The notes under the pieces are model-generated. The model was not told the DNA's origin, ran no database searches, and saw only the letters and a program-made list of their open reading frames with translations. From the NCBI GenBank assembly GCA_013397695.1, contig VYZI01000349.1, forward strand, positions 137,269 to 201,268: a stretch of DNA of 64,000 nt, read 5' to 3'. Every line of letters begins with the position of its first letter. The first letter of the stretch is position 1. Shown piece by piece: positions 12,626 to 25,466 of the stretch. The DNA comes from Centropus unirufus. Lineage: Eukaryota; Chordata; Aves; Cuculiformes; Centropidae. The translations under genes and the position numbers were made by a program.

Positions 12626-15600
12626 AGTAACACTACATAGCGACACCACTTCCATCAGCAAGTAACTTGCTACTGTGTTCTTTTTCAGTATTAAATGACT
12701 GTTTTCTTAAACTAACTGAATATATTCCTTAATTGCGACAATCAATCTTCATTTGTTTTAAGTGAGAATGGAGCTTAAAAAGCAACATTTCCTGAATCAA
12801 GCACTTTTTTTAGGGGATATTTTACAGTTCTCAGGGAAAGCAGCAAACTTTCACTTATCTCTTTATAACAGAGAGATGTCTTCTGGCAAAAAAAAAAGAA
12901 AGCATTAGCAACAATGAAAACTGTGTCACAGGTATTTTTACTGTGGAGAAGAGGGGAAAATTTTAAGCTAGCACACAGCTTAGCTAGATAGCAAGCCTGT
13001 TATTTTTAAATACTGACATGATGAGTAATTTACCATTTTATCAATTTGTCATGTATTTTGAAGTTATTCATACTACTTTATGAGTTTTACTACATATATT
13101 AGACATACTACACGCAGCCAACTTCCCTAATTTAACAAGTACACCCAATTAATTCTAAGAGAAAACACAGAATTCTAAAAATTATATTTATGTCATAGAA
13201 ATGTTAGACATATTAAGGAGAGATTTCACAGGATATAGATATTTTTAGCATAATATGTGTAAGACTTTATTCGTTATTTATTGCAAGCACAGAGTGGTAA
13301 TACTTCTTGACTCCAGATCGACAATTTTAGATATATTTTTTTAAGAATCGGTCTTTTGTGTATTGTTATCTTCCACTCCAAAACTGCATTCACTGTGTTC
13401 TCAAGAACTTCGGGTATTTATGTCATTGATACACTCCAATCTGAAGTATAACTCTACAAAGCATTGTTAGCGCATCCCCCCCAAAAAAGAAAGTTTTTTT
13501 CCATGGAGTCCTTAGTTTCTTAATTTATGTGAAATGTTGATTAACTAACATCTACAGACTGTTTTAAAAGTTCCATCAGTATGCAAAAATACATAAATGC
13601 ACACACTACTACAGTTATTTCCCTTATTACTGCTGAATTTTTAGATGTTCAACTGCCCCTTACTGTCCATTCTTCTTCACCAAGTAACTCATTTTCATCT
13701 GAGTAGTTTCACATATTTCTTCACTTCTTCACAACAGGAAAAAAAAAAATCGATGAATTATGTATCCTTCTCTACTTCCTGTGACTCTGAACACTTCATT
13801 ATAATTCCTAGCAATTAAACCAGGTTCAGATTCTACATTAACCAAAATAGCAGCCTCAAATTATTTGCAGCTATGCAAATAGAGCTCTAAGTTTACAGAA
13901 AGCTTCAATGGGCAGGTCAGTAAAGGAGACAATGGAATATTGGGACAGTCCATTAAAGTTAATTAGCTTGTTAAAGTAATTACTTTACATATTGGGTATA
14001 AAATTATCATGAACTTTTCTGATTTACTTTTCATTTATTCCTTCCTTTGGAAATTTTTCCTTCACCTGTGAAAAGCTCTACTACTCGCCAGCCTGGAGAG
14101 AAGCATAAACAACCTTTAATTGTTTTCAAAGACAAAATGTGACTTCTTTTTTTTTTCCTAAAGACTGAAGTTAGTTTTGACACATTTCACTGCCATGTAG
14201 TATTTTAGGCTGTGATTCAGCTTGGGACAAGAGCAACCTGCCTACCCCATGAAAAAATTTTCTCCCAAAATAACAATATTCTAATTTCTTTCTTCTGGGG
14301 AGTAAAGATGGTGCTGCTACTGCAGCAAAAATATACTATCTGCAATTTGCACAATATTTTGTGTTATATACTATCTAGTACAGAAAGAAAGCAATAATTG
14401 AGAAATGATAGTAATTAATGGAGAGTTCCAACATTTTTCAGATGGACAGTAAGAATCGTAAAGGAAGACTAGGAAGGTGTGAAAAAAACCAACAAAAAAA
14501 GCAACTTAAAATATGAGGTAAACAAAATATTCAAGAGCACAGGATAGCTACCATTCAGAGATGCCAGCATTAATTATGACTTCTGAAACAAAACCCTAGA
14601 AGAAACAGAGAGTTGATTTAAGATGGGCTTTAACACCTGTGAATCACAATTACATAAATGTATACCAGCAGAAAACTATGACAAAGAATTTAAAGATCAA
14701 TTGTAAATCTATAGGATGCTGCAGACTGCTAGGCTAGGCTACTGGTGATCTGTACTAAAAACATCTAAAAATAGAGCAATTGACAATTGACATATTTTTA
14801 ACAAATACAAACCAACAAAAGGCCTTCAAAAGAGTGGAAAAACCGCAAAGTTTGTGACTTGTGCATTAGGAACAACTGATAGGTCATGCTTATTTCATAT
14901 TCAAGGCTACCTTTTCAATACAATCAAAAGTTAAAGAAAAAAGTACTAGAATTTGACTCTGAGGATAACTTACTGTGAAGATTTTCACTGTAAGAAAATT
15001 ATCTTGAAGTAATTCTGAGTGGCAACCTCTATCCACCATAGATTTTTATAAAAGACCTAGTCAGAGTTTATCAAGAATCAGTTCAGGATTCAAAGTATTA
15101 AGAGATGGCAAGAAATAATACTGAAACTTAGCAAGGCAATATAAAATCAGATAATTTTCAATGTACCCATCACTGTCAAACACGGATACATTTTCTTAGT
15201 TCCTTTTGCCTTTTCTTTATCATGGGTATTCCTTTAGACAGGTAGATAAACTCTTGTAAAATTAAATAACAAAATCAACAATGCAGAAGACTTTCCAACT
15301 TGCAAAAAATAAATAGTTCATGAAAAAAATCCTCCCAGTTCTAATAAAACTTGAGACATTCTCAGTAGGCAAAATAATGCAAGGAGAAATAGCTTTGCGA
15401 TTCTTGACAGTAAGCGAGATTAAAGGGAACTACCAGAAAGAGGCAAGACATCAAATGCATTTAACTGCCTAAACAAGATTTGGTGATCAAGAACAATACA
15501 CAATTTAAAAAACAAACCATGGCATCAAGTATAATAATTATAGTCTTAACACGTGTAGATCAGTGCTGGAAACCCAATGAAAATCAGGACAGTTTGACAG

Positions 15601-18600
15601 CAATAGCTTCATGAAAATGCTAGGTTGAAAGGAATGAATTTGTAAACAGATTATTTATTCAGAGTAGTCTACAGCTCCTAATCTCTGAAGTTTGGGTTTT
15701 TTTAGAGAAGAAAGTGGAAATATCTAGAGCATGAGTTAACAACCTGAAATCAGCTACTCACTATATATCCCAGGATATTACAGAAAAACAAGCGATCAGC
15801 TGAGAGGAAGCACCTTGTCAAACACTGCCTGTGCCTGTTTGGGTGGACTAATGGGATTCCACAAGTGTTCAGTGGGTCCTAAGTGACATCTAGAAGTAAA
15901 AGAAGGATTTATTCCTTCCCTTAGGTAAATATTCAGAGCACCAAAACAAAATGGTAAAGTACTGTTGAAGTACTTGATACTCCATTTCTGTACTCATGTT
16001 TCTTCACAGTAAAGTTTCGAGTTCCTGCTAAAGGTGATGATAGTATCCTAACTTCAAGAGACTCTATTACACAATACTGGACCAGTCCACGTTTGCCTGA
16101 TTTTTTTTTTCAGTTTGACCAGCTATTTTATGAAGAAAGAGACTATAGATCAATTAAACATAATACAAGCCAGTACTTTAACTCTCTATTATTCTAAAAC
16201 TCAATTTTAGCACTACTTGATCAGATTATTACAGGTATTTCTTTCTGGAAACAAATATATTTCAATTTTCAGTAAGATTAAGCAGTTCAGAGCTTATTCT
16301 ACAGTAAAGTATAGTTTCACTGGTTCATTTGATCAAAGCTTGTGAAAGATTACAATGCTACAAGTCTGTATGAAGTTTAACTTCTATAAATATGTTTTAC
16401 AAACCAACGCTGACACACTAGTAAAGAGTGGGGTTTTTATCTTTCATGATTGTAAATACATCCCAAATTTGGTACCAGGTTTCTAGACTCTCAAATCAAG
16501 TTCTGAAGTAACATTAAACTGCAGTAGTGATGATCATTCGCAAAACAGCAATATCAGGATCACAAATCCTAAAATACCTTTAATAATTCACTGAGATTGA
16601 ACTTGCACCAGACCATTTCCCAGGTGCTCAGGGTAATGATAAAGCTCTTCACCTATTACCAACCAACTATTTCAGATGACAAGAGGAAGAATGCAGAATG
16701 CCAATGTATGTGCATGGTGCTTTTCACATAAAACAGATTTAATTCTTTTTGGTGCTGTCCTCAAGGACAGATCAATTTAAGGGAAAGTAGTTCAATCAAT
16801 TGGTCTCTGTATTTTGTCACAGAACAATTTCCTCTATAAATAGAGCTTGAATTGGATATTTGTAGACTGAAAGCAGCTCTAGTAACTCTTTAAAATTGTA
16901 GAGAATATTATAAAATTGCTTGCATAATGAATAATTCGAATATTGGCACATCAGTTCCTACACCTGAAAAAAAGAGGACTGAGATTTTTTTCTAAATATT
17001 TATGATCTTTCAAAGGAGCAATACTCACTAATCAGTTCATCAGTGTATGACCTCACAAAATCAATTGCTATCTCATATTTTTTATCATTATTTTCAGTAA
17101 AAAATTTTAAACACTATGCGTAACAAAAATAAATTTTGCAAAACAAATGCATCCGATTATGAATAAAGATTACTACGACAAGGTTTTCACCTTATCTCCA
17201 GTAGATTCAGGGACTGACCAACTGCTTCTCTCTGTACTTGTGTAAAGTACAGCATTCACATACTGTATAATTTTACAGGATAACTCTCACTGTAATTCGT
17301 TAAATCCATTTTTGCATAAATGGATGTATAAAGGTTCAAATGTTAAAAGTGTAAGGTTTACTTAAATATTTAGCAACTTCCCTAGTGCTTAATTAACTGT
17401 GTTAACCTCTGGCAAACATTGGTCAAGGAAAGGGGACAATAAGTTACTCTATGAAATGGAATTGATGAGGATAAGGAAACAAAGTTTTGTATGATGCTGC
17501 TGGTAGTTTTAAAAGAAGCCAAATGAAACAGATAGATGTTAATGAGATGATCTTCAGAGCTGAAGAAAAAGAAAAGACAAATGACTGCTAAGTTTTAAAT
17601 GGATAGTTTCTGAGAACCAGGGCGGCATAAGCTGTAAATTTATCATAGGCAATGTTATATCTGGATATGGCTTTCTCATGTTGTTTAGTTAATTAGAAAA
17701 GGAAGCAGAACTCTAATACAAACCAGAAGCAATAGGGTAAAGCAAACAGGGACTTCCAAATATTATGGTATGCCAACCTAGATATGTCAGATATATGAAC
17801 AAAATTCTATGTGAGTAGTTTTAGAAGATAAACTATCTATTATGAAGTAATATGCCAAAATGGTAAGATTGTAAGGGCTTGATATTTTAAGAAAAAATGT
17901 AAGAAAGACTATTTGATTAAAAGAGAAACCTTTATGAACATACAAGTTCTGAATTCATGAGACAATACTAAGATTTTTAGAAGTTTAATTAATATATTCC
18001 AGATATATGTTTATAAAACTTCATTAGAAAATACCTTTATATAATGGATTTTTAAATTGGTAGAATTTACTTCATAAGCATAATTCACACTTTCTCTAAA
18101 TAGAAGTCTCCAGGTCTTACTAAAGCATTATCTGTATATACTTAACCTGTCACTGAGTGGTCTACAGTACAGCAGAAGAATGCAGACCCTATAATTTTAG
18201 AGTAGTAGCAAAACTGAAATGACAAGGATCAAACAGGAAAAGGACAGAAAAGGCTGACACACACCCAGAAGGCGGCTCCAGTTTGTGATGGGAAATGGAG
18301 AGCTGCTTTTGGCTGTGCTGAACAGAGCAGCCAACTCCCAGGCTGAGGCTATTTTAAAGGCTTCCTCTCCCACAGCGTTTCCCACTTAACTAGTTCTCGG
18401 TGGCTCCTAACTCAGCATGTGGCTCTTGCGGTTCCAAATTGGAGTAACCTTTCATCTCATGAAAGTCAATCCTTCCTGTAAAGAGTGCAATGTAATGTAT
18501 GCTTCCTGCGTAATAGCAGCAGACAGTTTGCTAAATCAAATTTGCAGGGTCAAAGAGAGATGATCTGTAGCAATACTGGCCAAATGACTGCCGAATTTGT

Positions 18601-18825
18601 ACACAGAGCTTTTTTTAAGTGGTGATTATGCTTCTGATGAAACCAAGATGAACTCTAGATTGCTGCAATTTCAGTGTGCTGAGCAGCCATCAAAAGAAAT
18701 GTTTGAGAAGGACATTGTAGTCACAAACATAACTACATTTTTACAAACTCATCTTTAAATGTGAAGAACTAGCAGGAAATCCAATAGGAATATTTAGTGG
18801 GAAATACTTAATTTTTATGTAACTT
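12626..18825. other. CSMD1: Intronic AT-rich sequence, no gene recognised
   Basis: More than 6 kb without a gene or an identifiable repeat. Two spots stand out: 13858-13985, which has an octamer-like ATGCAAAT and several TTAATTAG/GTAATTAC words, and 18240-18440, which is clearly more GC-rich than its surroundings. Both are discussed as findings. The remaining short frames look like chance. Confidence 0.6.
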
Positions 18826-19200
18826 GGAATCATAGAATCATAGAATTGTTTGGTTGGAAAAGACCTTTGAGATCATCGAGTCCAATCATACCTATTTGCC
18901 ACAAAACACCTCACCTGCCTGTCTTTTAAATACATTCAGGAGGTCTCAATCACCTCCCTGGGCAGCTTCTGCCATTTTTTTTCTAATGTTTAATATGATC
19001 CTGCCCTGGAGCATCTTGAGGCTATTCCTTCTCATCCCATCACCTGTCACTTTGGAGAAGAGACCAACATCCACCTCTCCACAATCTCCTTTCAGGGCGT
19101 CACAGGTGGAGATAGGGTCACCCCTCAACCACCCTTACTATAGCCTAAACCACTCCAGTTCCCTCAGTAACCTGAATTATACAAACAAGTCCCTCAGCCT
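18826..19200 (-). mobile_element. CR1 LINE 3' fragment including the end of ORF2
   Basis: The plus strand starts with the complement of the CR1 tail (ggaatcatagaatcatag) and 'tttgagatcatcgagtccaa', continues through antisense of the 3' UTR, then the antisense of 'ctggtctcttctccaaagtgacaggtgatggg' and the end of the reverse-transcriptase frame (ctcaggttactgagggaactgg direction). Similarity fades near 19200. The 132-codon plus-strand frame starting at 18854 is antisense to this element and is not a gene. Confidence 0.94.
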
Positions 19201-20065
19201 TGCACAATATATTCTTCTGGTGTGGGAGGAGAAAAGTAGGAGAAAAGATTAGGAATAAATAATAGAAATAAGGTTTCAAACACTTCAACCTCATCAATAC
19301 AAAGCACAGTTCAGAAGTTCCTCTTCCTCAAAATTCCTGAAGCAATGCATGTGTTAATTCAAAGATACTGACTAATGTTCAGAGCAGGTGTCTCTGCTTC
19401 AGCTACAACAGCATTCATACTGTCGCTTTCTGCTAGGGAATGTAGAAGGCAAAATGGTTTTAAACTTATGCATTTGAACATGTAACAAAATCCTCATATT
19501 GTTTTCCTGTGAAGACATTCTATTTGCATTTACAAATTGTTTCTGTGGGCATTATCATTGACTTTCAGACATTACCGCTTTATGTTCTATACTTATTTAA
19601 AAAGGCTCACAAAAGGACATTGCTTCCAGGGTTTCATTCTATAGCTAGCACACAGAAAATGAAGACTGGCCTTTCTGGTATTAAATATTAATTTTTAAAA
19701 GACGTTGTTTGTTTAAACCTAACAAGTATTCTGATGACTACCACTCACCTGAAACAATAAACAGATGGAAAACAAAATGTGACATAAAGTGCTCTGAAAA
19801 TAATTAGCCATCTGGCTGCAAGACAAACTTCACTTCATTAAATTTAAATATTTCATTAATACTACCAAATGCTTCAGCTGAAGAAAAATGTTTAGTGACT
19901 CTATATCTGTAGCATCTGGCAAATAACTTTTTTTCTTATTCTTTCATCATCTAAGAACACTTCTGTGTAAATATCTGTTCTATGGGGCAAATCAAATGGC
20001 ACAATTCTGCTGTATCTCTAACACTCTTTTACTCTTTTTACTCTTTTAAAAACAAGTTTTTAAGT
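19201..20065. other. CSMD1: Intronic AT-rich sequence, no gene recognised
   Basis: Nothing identifiable lies between the CR1 fragment and the LTR-like block. The small frame at 19509-19691 has no recognisable domain. Confidence 0.6.
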
Positions 20066-20311
20066 AAGAGGTGTTGTATTGGGTGTAGGAGTCCAGTCAC
20101 TGGCAGTGGGGGCTGCAGGGTGGCTTCTGGAGCGTCTGGGGCTGCCCCATGCCAAACACAGACATCTCCAGCCAGATCCAACCAATCTCCATAGGGCATG
20201 GCTAAGACCAGCTGCCATGGTCTTGCCTTCCTGGAGATGGCTGAAAACCTATCTGCTGCTGGGAAGTAGTGAATTAATTCCATGTTTTGCTTTGTTGGGC
20301 CGCATGGCTTC
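20066..20311 (+). mobile_element. Decayed LTR-like fragment of an avian endogenous retroelement
   Basis: A GC-richer island in AT-rich intron. Its right end, around 20270-20311 (gaattaattccatg, then tttgctttgttggg and a GC-rich GCATGGCTT), resembles from memory the R/U5 part of LTRs common in birds. The left part (ggtgttgtattgggtg, then gggggctgcagggtggcttctgg) also fits that family. CpG sites are nearly gone, suggesting age. No TG/CA termini, target-site duplication or internal retroviral genes are visible, so it appears truncated. The overlapping small frames on both strands inside it are incidental. Confidence 0.5.
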
Positions 20312-20312
20312 T

Positions 20313-20327
20313 ACACACACACACACA
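20313..20327. repeat. (AC)n microsatellite
   Basis: A run of about seven AC units directly abuts the LTR-like block and is followed by an A-rich tract (20328-20348). Confidence 0.9.
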
Positions 20328-20348
20328 GAAAAAAAATAAAATTAAAAA

Positions 20349-21608
20349 AGTACAAGTGTGTTTCCTAGAGGATAATGGTAATCTGTGGTCTACTTAAATC
20401 ACACAGCAAGATAGCTACGTCTGAAAAGCCGTAGTACTCAGGTAGGTTGTTACCTCAGGTGACAAACTAAGATCTGCACAAAACATATCAGAACCTCAGA
20501 AATATGGATAATCATGTCTCATATGTTGCGCAGGGGGATGTCCTAAAGAAATCTAGAATTTTGCAGAATATACAAAGTCTTTGCAAACAGGTAAGGCAAA
20601 GACCAACAAAGGGTAGCATACTGATGAAACTCAGCTGTCATAACAGAGTCAATAAAATCCTTAGAGTAACTTTTCTACTGTTCACACATAATAATTAATT
20701 TTAAAAGAGATAGTAATCTGAAAAAATACAAGTTATTAACTGAAACAAGTATTTCTCTTTTCTATCTAATGGTTTCTCCTGTCCAGGTCAAAAGCTCAGC
20801 GGCAGTTACCTTCTACAGACAAAGTTATAATAATTCAGCCCTGAAATCACTTATTAATGAAAATATATCTTAAAATGTAGCTGTTTGTATTCATGGATGA
20901 GTAATTGAGACTAATTCCTATTTGATATTGTTTCTGCAGATTTTAGTTACTCAAGATTGATAGTGAGTGAAAAATGTAACCCAAGATACTTATTTTATCA
21001 TGAAATGCACTGTTGTATCCATCTATTTGTTGAACTTTGGGACGTGACAGAAGCTTACTAATCAATTTCAAGCAGCAGACAAACATTATTGGAATGTAAA
21101 AATAGAATCAATTAATTGAGACATTTTGGCAGCCAACAAGATACTAGACAGAAGACAGATTACATAAGCAATTCCACATTTATCAAGCGGCATCCTTTGA
21201 TTTTGATTGCACAGTGTTATTTAAATCCAGCTGAGGAAATTGGAGAAATAGTAACAGTTTGTCAGTCTCAGATTTCCCTAAGTTTTGTTTAACAATAGCA
21301 AAATGCTTAAAAAACTAAGCACAAAAATGACAGATCTGTTTAGGTGGAAATCTTAATGAATCAAGGAATACCAATTCACATAATTTTAAAACTAAGGAAT
21401 GCTTCTTTTAGCAAGTAACTACAAGTCTTCTTCCTTCCTGCTTCAGAAAGTAACCAAATAATGGAAATTGATCACATAGGTTTTTGGTCAAACAAAGGAG
21501 AGACTTCTGTTATTTTGAGTTTTTCAGCTCTTGTGTATTTATATTCTCCTTTTCGATATTTGACACATGGAGGTTGAGGGAGGAGATTCTTCTCCTCTAT
21601 TCTGTTTT
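20349..21608. other. CSMD1: Intronic AT-rich sequence, no gene recognised
   Basis: No gene, known repeat or structured element is seen. The 64-codon frame at 20504-20698 has no recognisable domain. Confidence 0.6.
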
Positions 21609-21893
21609 GGTGAGATCCTACCCAGAGTCCTGCATTCAGCTCTGAGGTCCACAACAACACGCTGAATGCAGGCAACAATGGCAAGGACCTGTTGGAGCAA
21701 GTCCAGAGGAGGCTGTGAAGACAATCAGAGGACTAAAACCCCTTTGCTGTGAAGGCAGGATGACACAATTGGAATCATAAACTGGTCTAGCGGAAAGGGT
21801 CCATTTCAATGGCAGGGGTGCTGGAACTGGAGGATCCTTGATGTTCCTTCCAACCCAAATTATTTTATGGTTCTATTATTCTGTCATTCTATG
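21609..21893 (+). mobile_element. CR1 LINE 3' fragment with large internal deletion
   Basis: The plus strand starts in the reverse-transcriptase C-terminal region (gtgagatcctacccagagt, 'ctgcattcagctctgaggtcc', 'gacctgttggagcaagtccagaggagg'), breaks at about 21735-21780, and continues directly in the last part of the 3' UTR ('actggtctagcggaa', 'ggcaggggtgctggaact', 'ccttccaacccaaatta'), ending with the ATTCTATG-type tail. Several hundred bases normally separating these parts are absent. Confidence 0.93.
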
Positions 21894-24800
21894 TTCTGGG
21901 ATGGTGGGTATTGCTAGTTCTAATAGTGCAAGCAGTATTGTCTTTATAAACTAAAATCTAGTTTATGAAAATATTTTCTAAAATGTTTTGCTTGAGTGCA
22001 TTCACCTTTCTTCAAATTCAAATATACCTTTCCATACTACATCTAGGAATATTGGATTTAATCTCAAGTGTCGTGTAGGATACACATCCTTAACCATTAC
22101 TTTGTATTCAACATCTAACCCTGGAACAATACTTTGTAATCCATAAGGAAAAATTCTGGGGAATAATTCCCTTTATGGGAAGCTGACATAAACAGCAGTC
22201 ATGGAAAAGTTGCAGCAACCAAGATCACCCCAGGTATCCCCATTCTGCACCGTGAAGTAACAGAAAACTAAGAGCTGACATAGCAAAATCTTCAAAAAAA
22301 AAAAAAGACTCCTTCATCTTACAACAGTCTATGTTCTATTGCTCTAAAGGAAAACTATGTTTTAGTGGCTTTTTTTCTTTTTTTTTTTATTTATTGAGAA
22401 ACTAGCAAAGCAAGTGGGTTTTTTTTTGACATCTGTTTTTCCAGTACTCTTGGTCATTCTTAGTTTTTGAGCAAGCGAACTGTGGCTGAGTAACTATACC
22501 TAGACATGTAATTTTCTACCCTTTAGGGGCATCTAGGTTATGATCCAATTAGCTAAAACTGGGTTCCTAGAGTCATTTGAGATATCCCAAAGAGCAGGCA
22601 ATCTAGCTGCTGATCCAGATATCCCTGATCTCTCACACAAAGTTTTCTTGATGTCAATTTCCACTTAATGTGTAGAAGAAGGCAGTTAGATTAACCCCCA
22701 AGAACTTGGTTCCTGATTATATTGTTTAAACTCAGGAATATAGGGGCATTCAGATGTCTTAAAAAAGGTTATCCCTCCTTGCAGAAGGGAAAATATTTTC
22801 TGTAGGTTTTATGAGTCAGGCCTGCCAAACACATGCCATTTGTTGTTGTTTTTCATATAGCCTAAGACACGTCATGTGGCTCTAGATACTTATAATTAAT
22901 CAACTGAATTGCTGAACTCATCCCCAACTCTGGGATGAAGACCAAGAGGAGGTCAAGAAACCTAAATTATTTGTGTATGCAGGCAGCATAACTGCTTTGT
23001 TCAGTTTATTCACCCCTTGCTCCAAGAGGAAGTGACTTTCGACAAGTCTTTAGACATATCTGACAGTTCCATTCCCAGATATCTCACATATCACGATATG
23101 CTCAATCAAGTGATCTGCTTCCCTACTGGCTGATCATCTAAATGGATTTCTAGGTTCAATTTAGTGTATTGGCTGGGATTGTATTGACCGAATGAGAGGT
23201 TAGACACCTACCACATGTAGACATTAACACACAGGCATTTAAGTTCAAATGCTTTAATTTCTTGCCCAATCCTACTCTAAGGAGCTTGCACGGCCAACCT
23301 GTAGACTAAGCAACTATTAAACTTATAGCCTAACAGCAACAGGAAGATTAAGTTTTTCTATTTTTAAATAATTAGAAAGTACTCAATATATTTATAGATC
23401 CATTTACTCAGAGAGAGCATGTGTAAGTATATATAGCTACTCATTTATTTCCCTTTTTATGTGTCAAAATAAATAAACCTAAACTTTCAGTTTTAATAAA
23501 CTGGAATTTATTACAATTTATTTATTTAAAAATATTGTAAAGAAGTTGGGACATCTCTGTGACGACTCCTATGAAGAACCATCACTTTTTAATGTAAAAA
23601 TGGACACACGCCCATTCAGATGTTATGACTGGCAATTTTTCTTCCCAAAAGACATTTTTGTTATTGACATCTTACAGAACTCGAAGCAATCCCTTATTTT
23701 TTAAAATCATAATGCAGACAAACTAAGATATATTGCTTCTCATCGATCATGCAGCTTTCAGAAGTTTTCAAACAAGATATATGATTTTATTCACTTGTGA
23801 TTTGAAAGTGTTCTGAAATCACCATAACTCAAGGTGTATTCTTAAATTGCATTTCTTGCAAAAGTTGGCCTCAGGACAATATAATTGGATTAAGGTATGC
23901 ATAGTAGACCACAGGAATGTAAACCTGAGCAGTTTGTCACTGAACAACCTCACTCCAAAATAATTTTAACTGAGTGTTTAAATGTTTGTTTATACATTTA
24001 TTGAGTGAAAAAAAAACCTCTCAACATAGCAATATTATATTTCCTATACGGGAAATTTGCATTTAGCAGGAAAGGAAGTACGAAACCAAAGGGAAGATAA
24101 TTTGACATACGTAGTTTGGCATACAGTTGTGGTGTGATCCTGAATACCCTGCTCTGGATATATCGGTATGCAGCAACCAATTCCATTAGCATCTACAGAA
24201 AAACCCCACAGATTTCAGGGTAAAAAAAAAAATGGTGTGGCCTCATCAAAACTGCTTTAGGAAGCTTAATCTATTGGATCTTTTAAAAAGTAATTTAATG
24301 TAGTGCAATTTAATGTAGTGTTGGGCTTCCCCATTCTTTCCACACACTTCCAGAAAATTACAAAAAATAAAGCAATTAGGAAACAGTTCAATTCAACACT
24401 AGCTCAGGAGCTGAAACATTATTGCATTCATGCAATCCACTCCTCTTGTGCCTCACTTCAGAAAACTGCTGCCTTAAGCAGCTCCACTGAGAAGTAAGAA
24501 AGAAAAAAAATGTCCACAGCCTACAATTGAAGATTAAATTCCATTCTTAATTCTGTTACTTTTCATACATTTTTACAAAGAACAGTTGCTTAAGTAAGTG
24601 CAGAAGAATTCTTAGAAACATGGACACTAGGTCTCTCTTATCACTGGAAATGTCCAGTCAGTCCACAAAGATATTATTCACATCACATCTCAAAAGATCT
24701 GATAAGAAAACTAGTTTTAGTGATAAATTTGAAATTCAATTACAGTTTTAGACCATTATTGCTGCTATAACTAAATAGTAATAGATCTGTTAAAAGATAC

Positions 24801-25423
24801 ATTGTCTAAAATATGCTCTGAAAGAGGTGCTTTCGCTCTGTATTTAGAGTCTACTCTAAATAAAAATACTTTCTAATAATTAGAAAGTTTCATGATTTTT
24901 GCATATTGGTTTCAGCCACTGAAGTGTTAAAAATCTGAGAAAAAAATCTTTGCATTATAGGATCTTTATTGTTTGGAAGTGTGAAAAGCAGATTGAGTTT
25001 GTAGCCACATGGACCTAAAGAAATAAATAAAAATTGTATATATTTTGTTATTTGTTCCGTGGGAAAAAACAAACAAACAAAAAACAATTTAAAGAAGATA
25101 TTTCTGAGGTCTCTAAACAAAAGGAATAGTTTCTTTCAGGTTGAAAACTCTAATAGATTTTCTTTAAAGTCATTGTTTCATGTAATTTTTGAGGAAGTAT
25201 TTTTAGTGCATCCTTTCTTCCCTTGTTTAAAATAAAGCCCAGGAATTGTATTTTAACCCTCACATTTAAAAAAAAAAAAGGTAGCCTATTTTATCTCTGG
25301 TTTATAATATAACCTTTGAATTCTCTGAATTGCCACTGACTTCAGTGGCATTCTCACAATGTAAGATCAGTCTACAAGGGTGCAGCTACAGAAACAGTGA
25401 ATATTTGAAGAAAGAAAAGCTCT

Positions 25424-25466
25424 GAAAAAACAAACAACAACAAAAAAAAACCAAACAAAAAAACCC
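25424..25466 (+). repeat. A-rich low-complexity tract
   Basis: A-rich sequence with AAC/AAAC interruptions and no recognisable retroelement body upstream. Confidence 0.85.

Noticed and set aside
18854..19252. 132-codon plus-strand open frame
   Set aside because: It lies antisense on a CR1 3' fragment; the frame is a by-product of that repeat.
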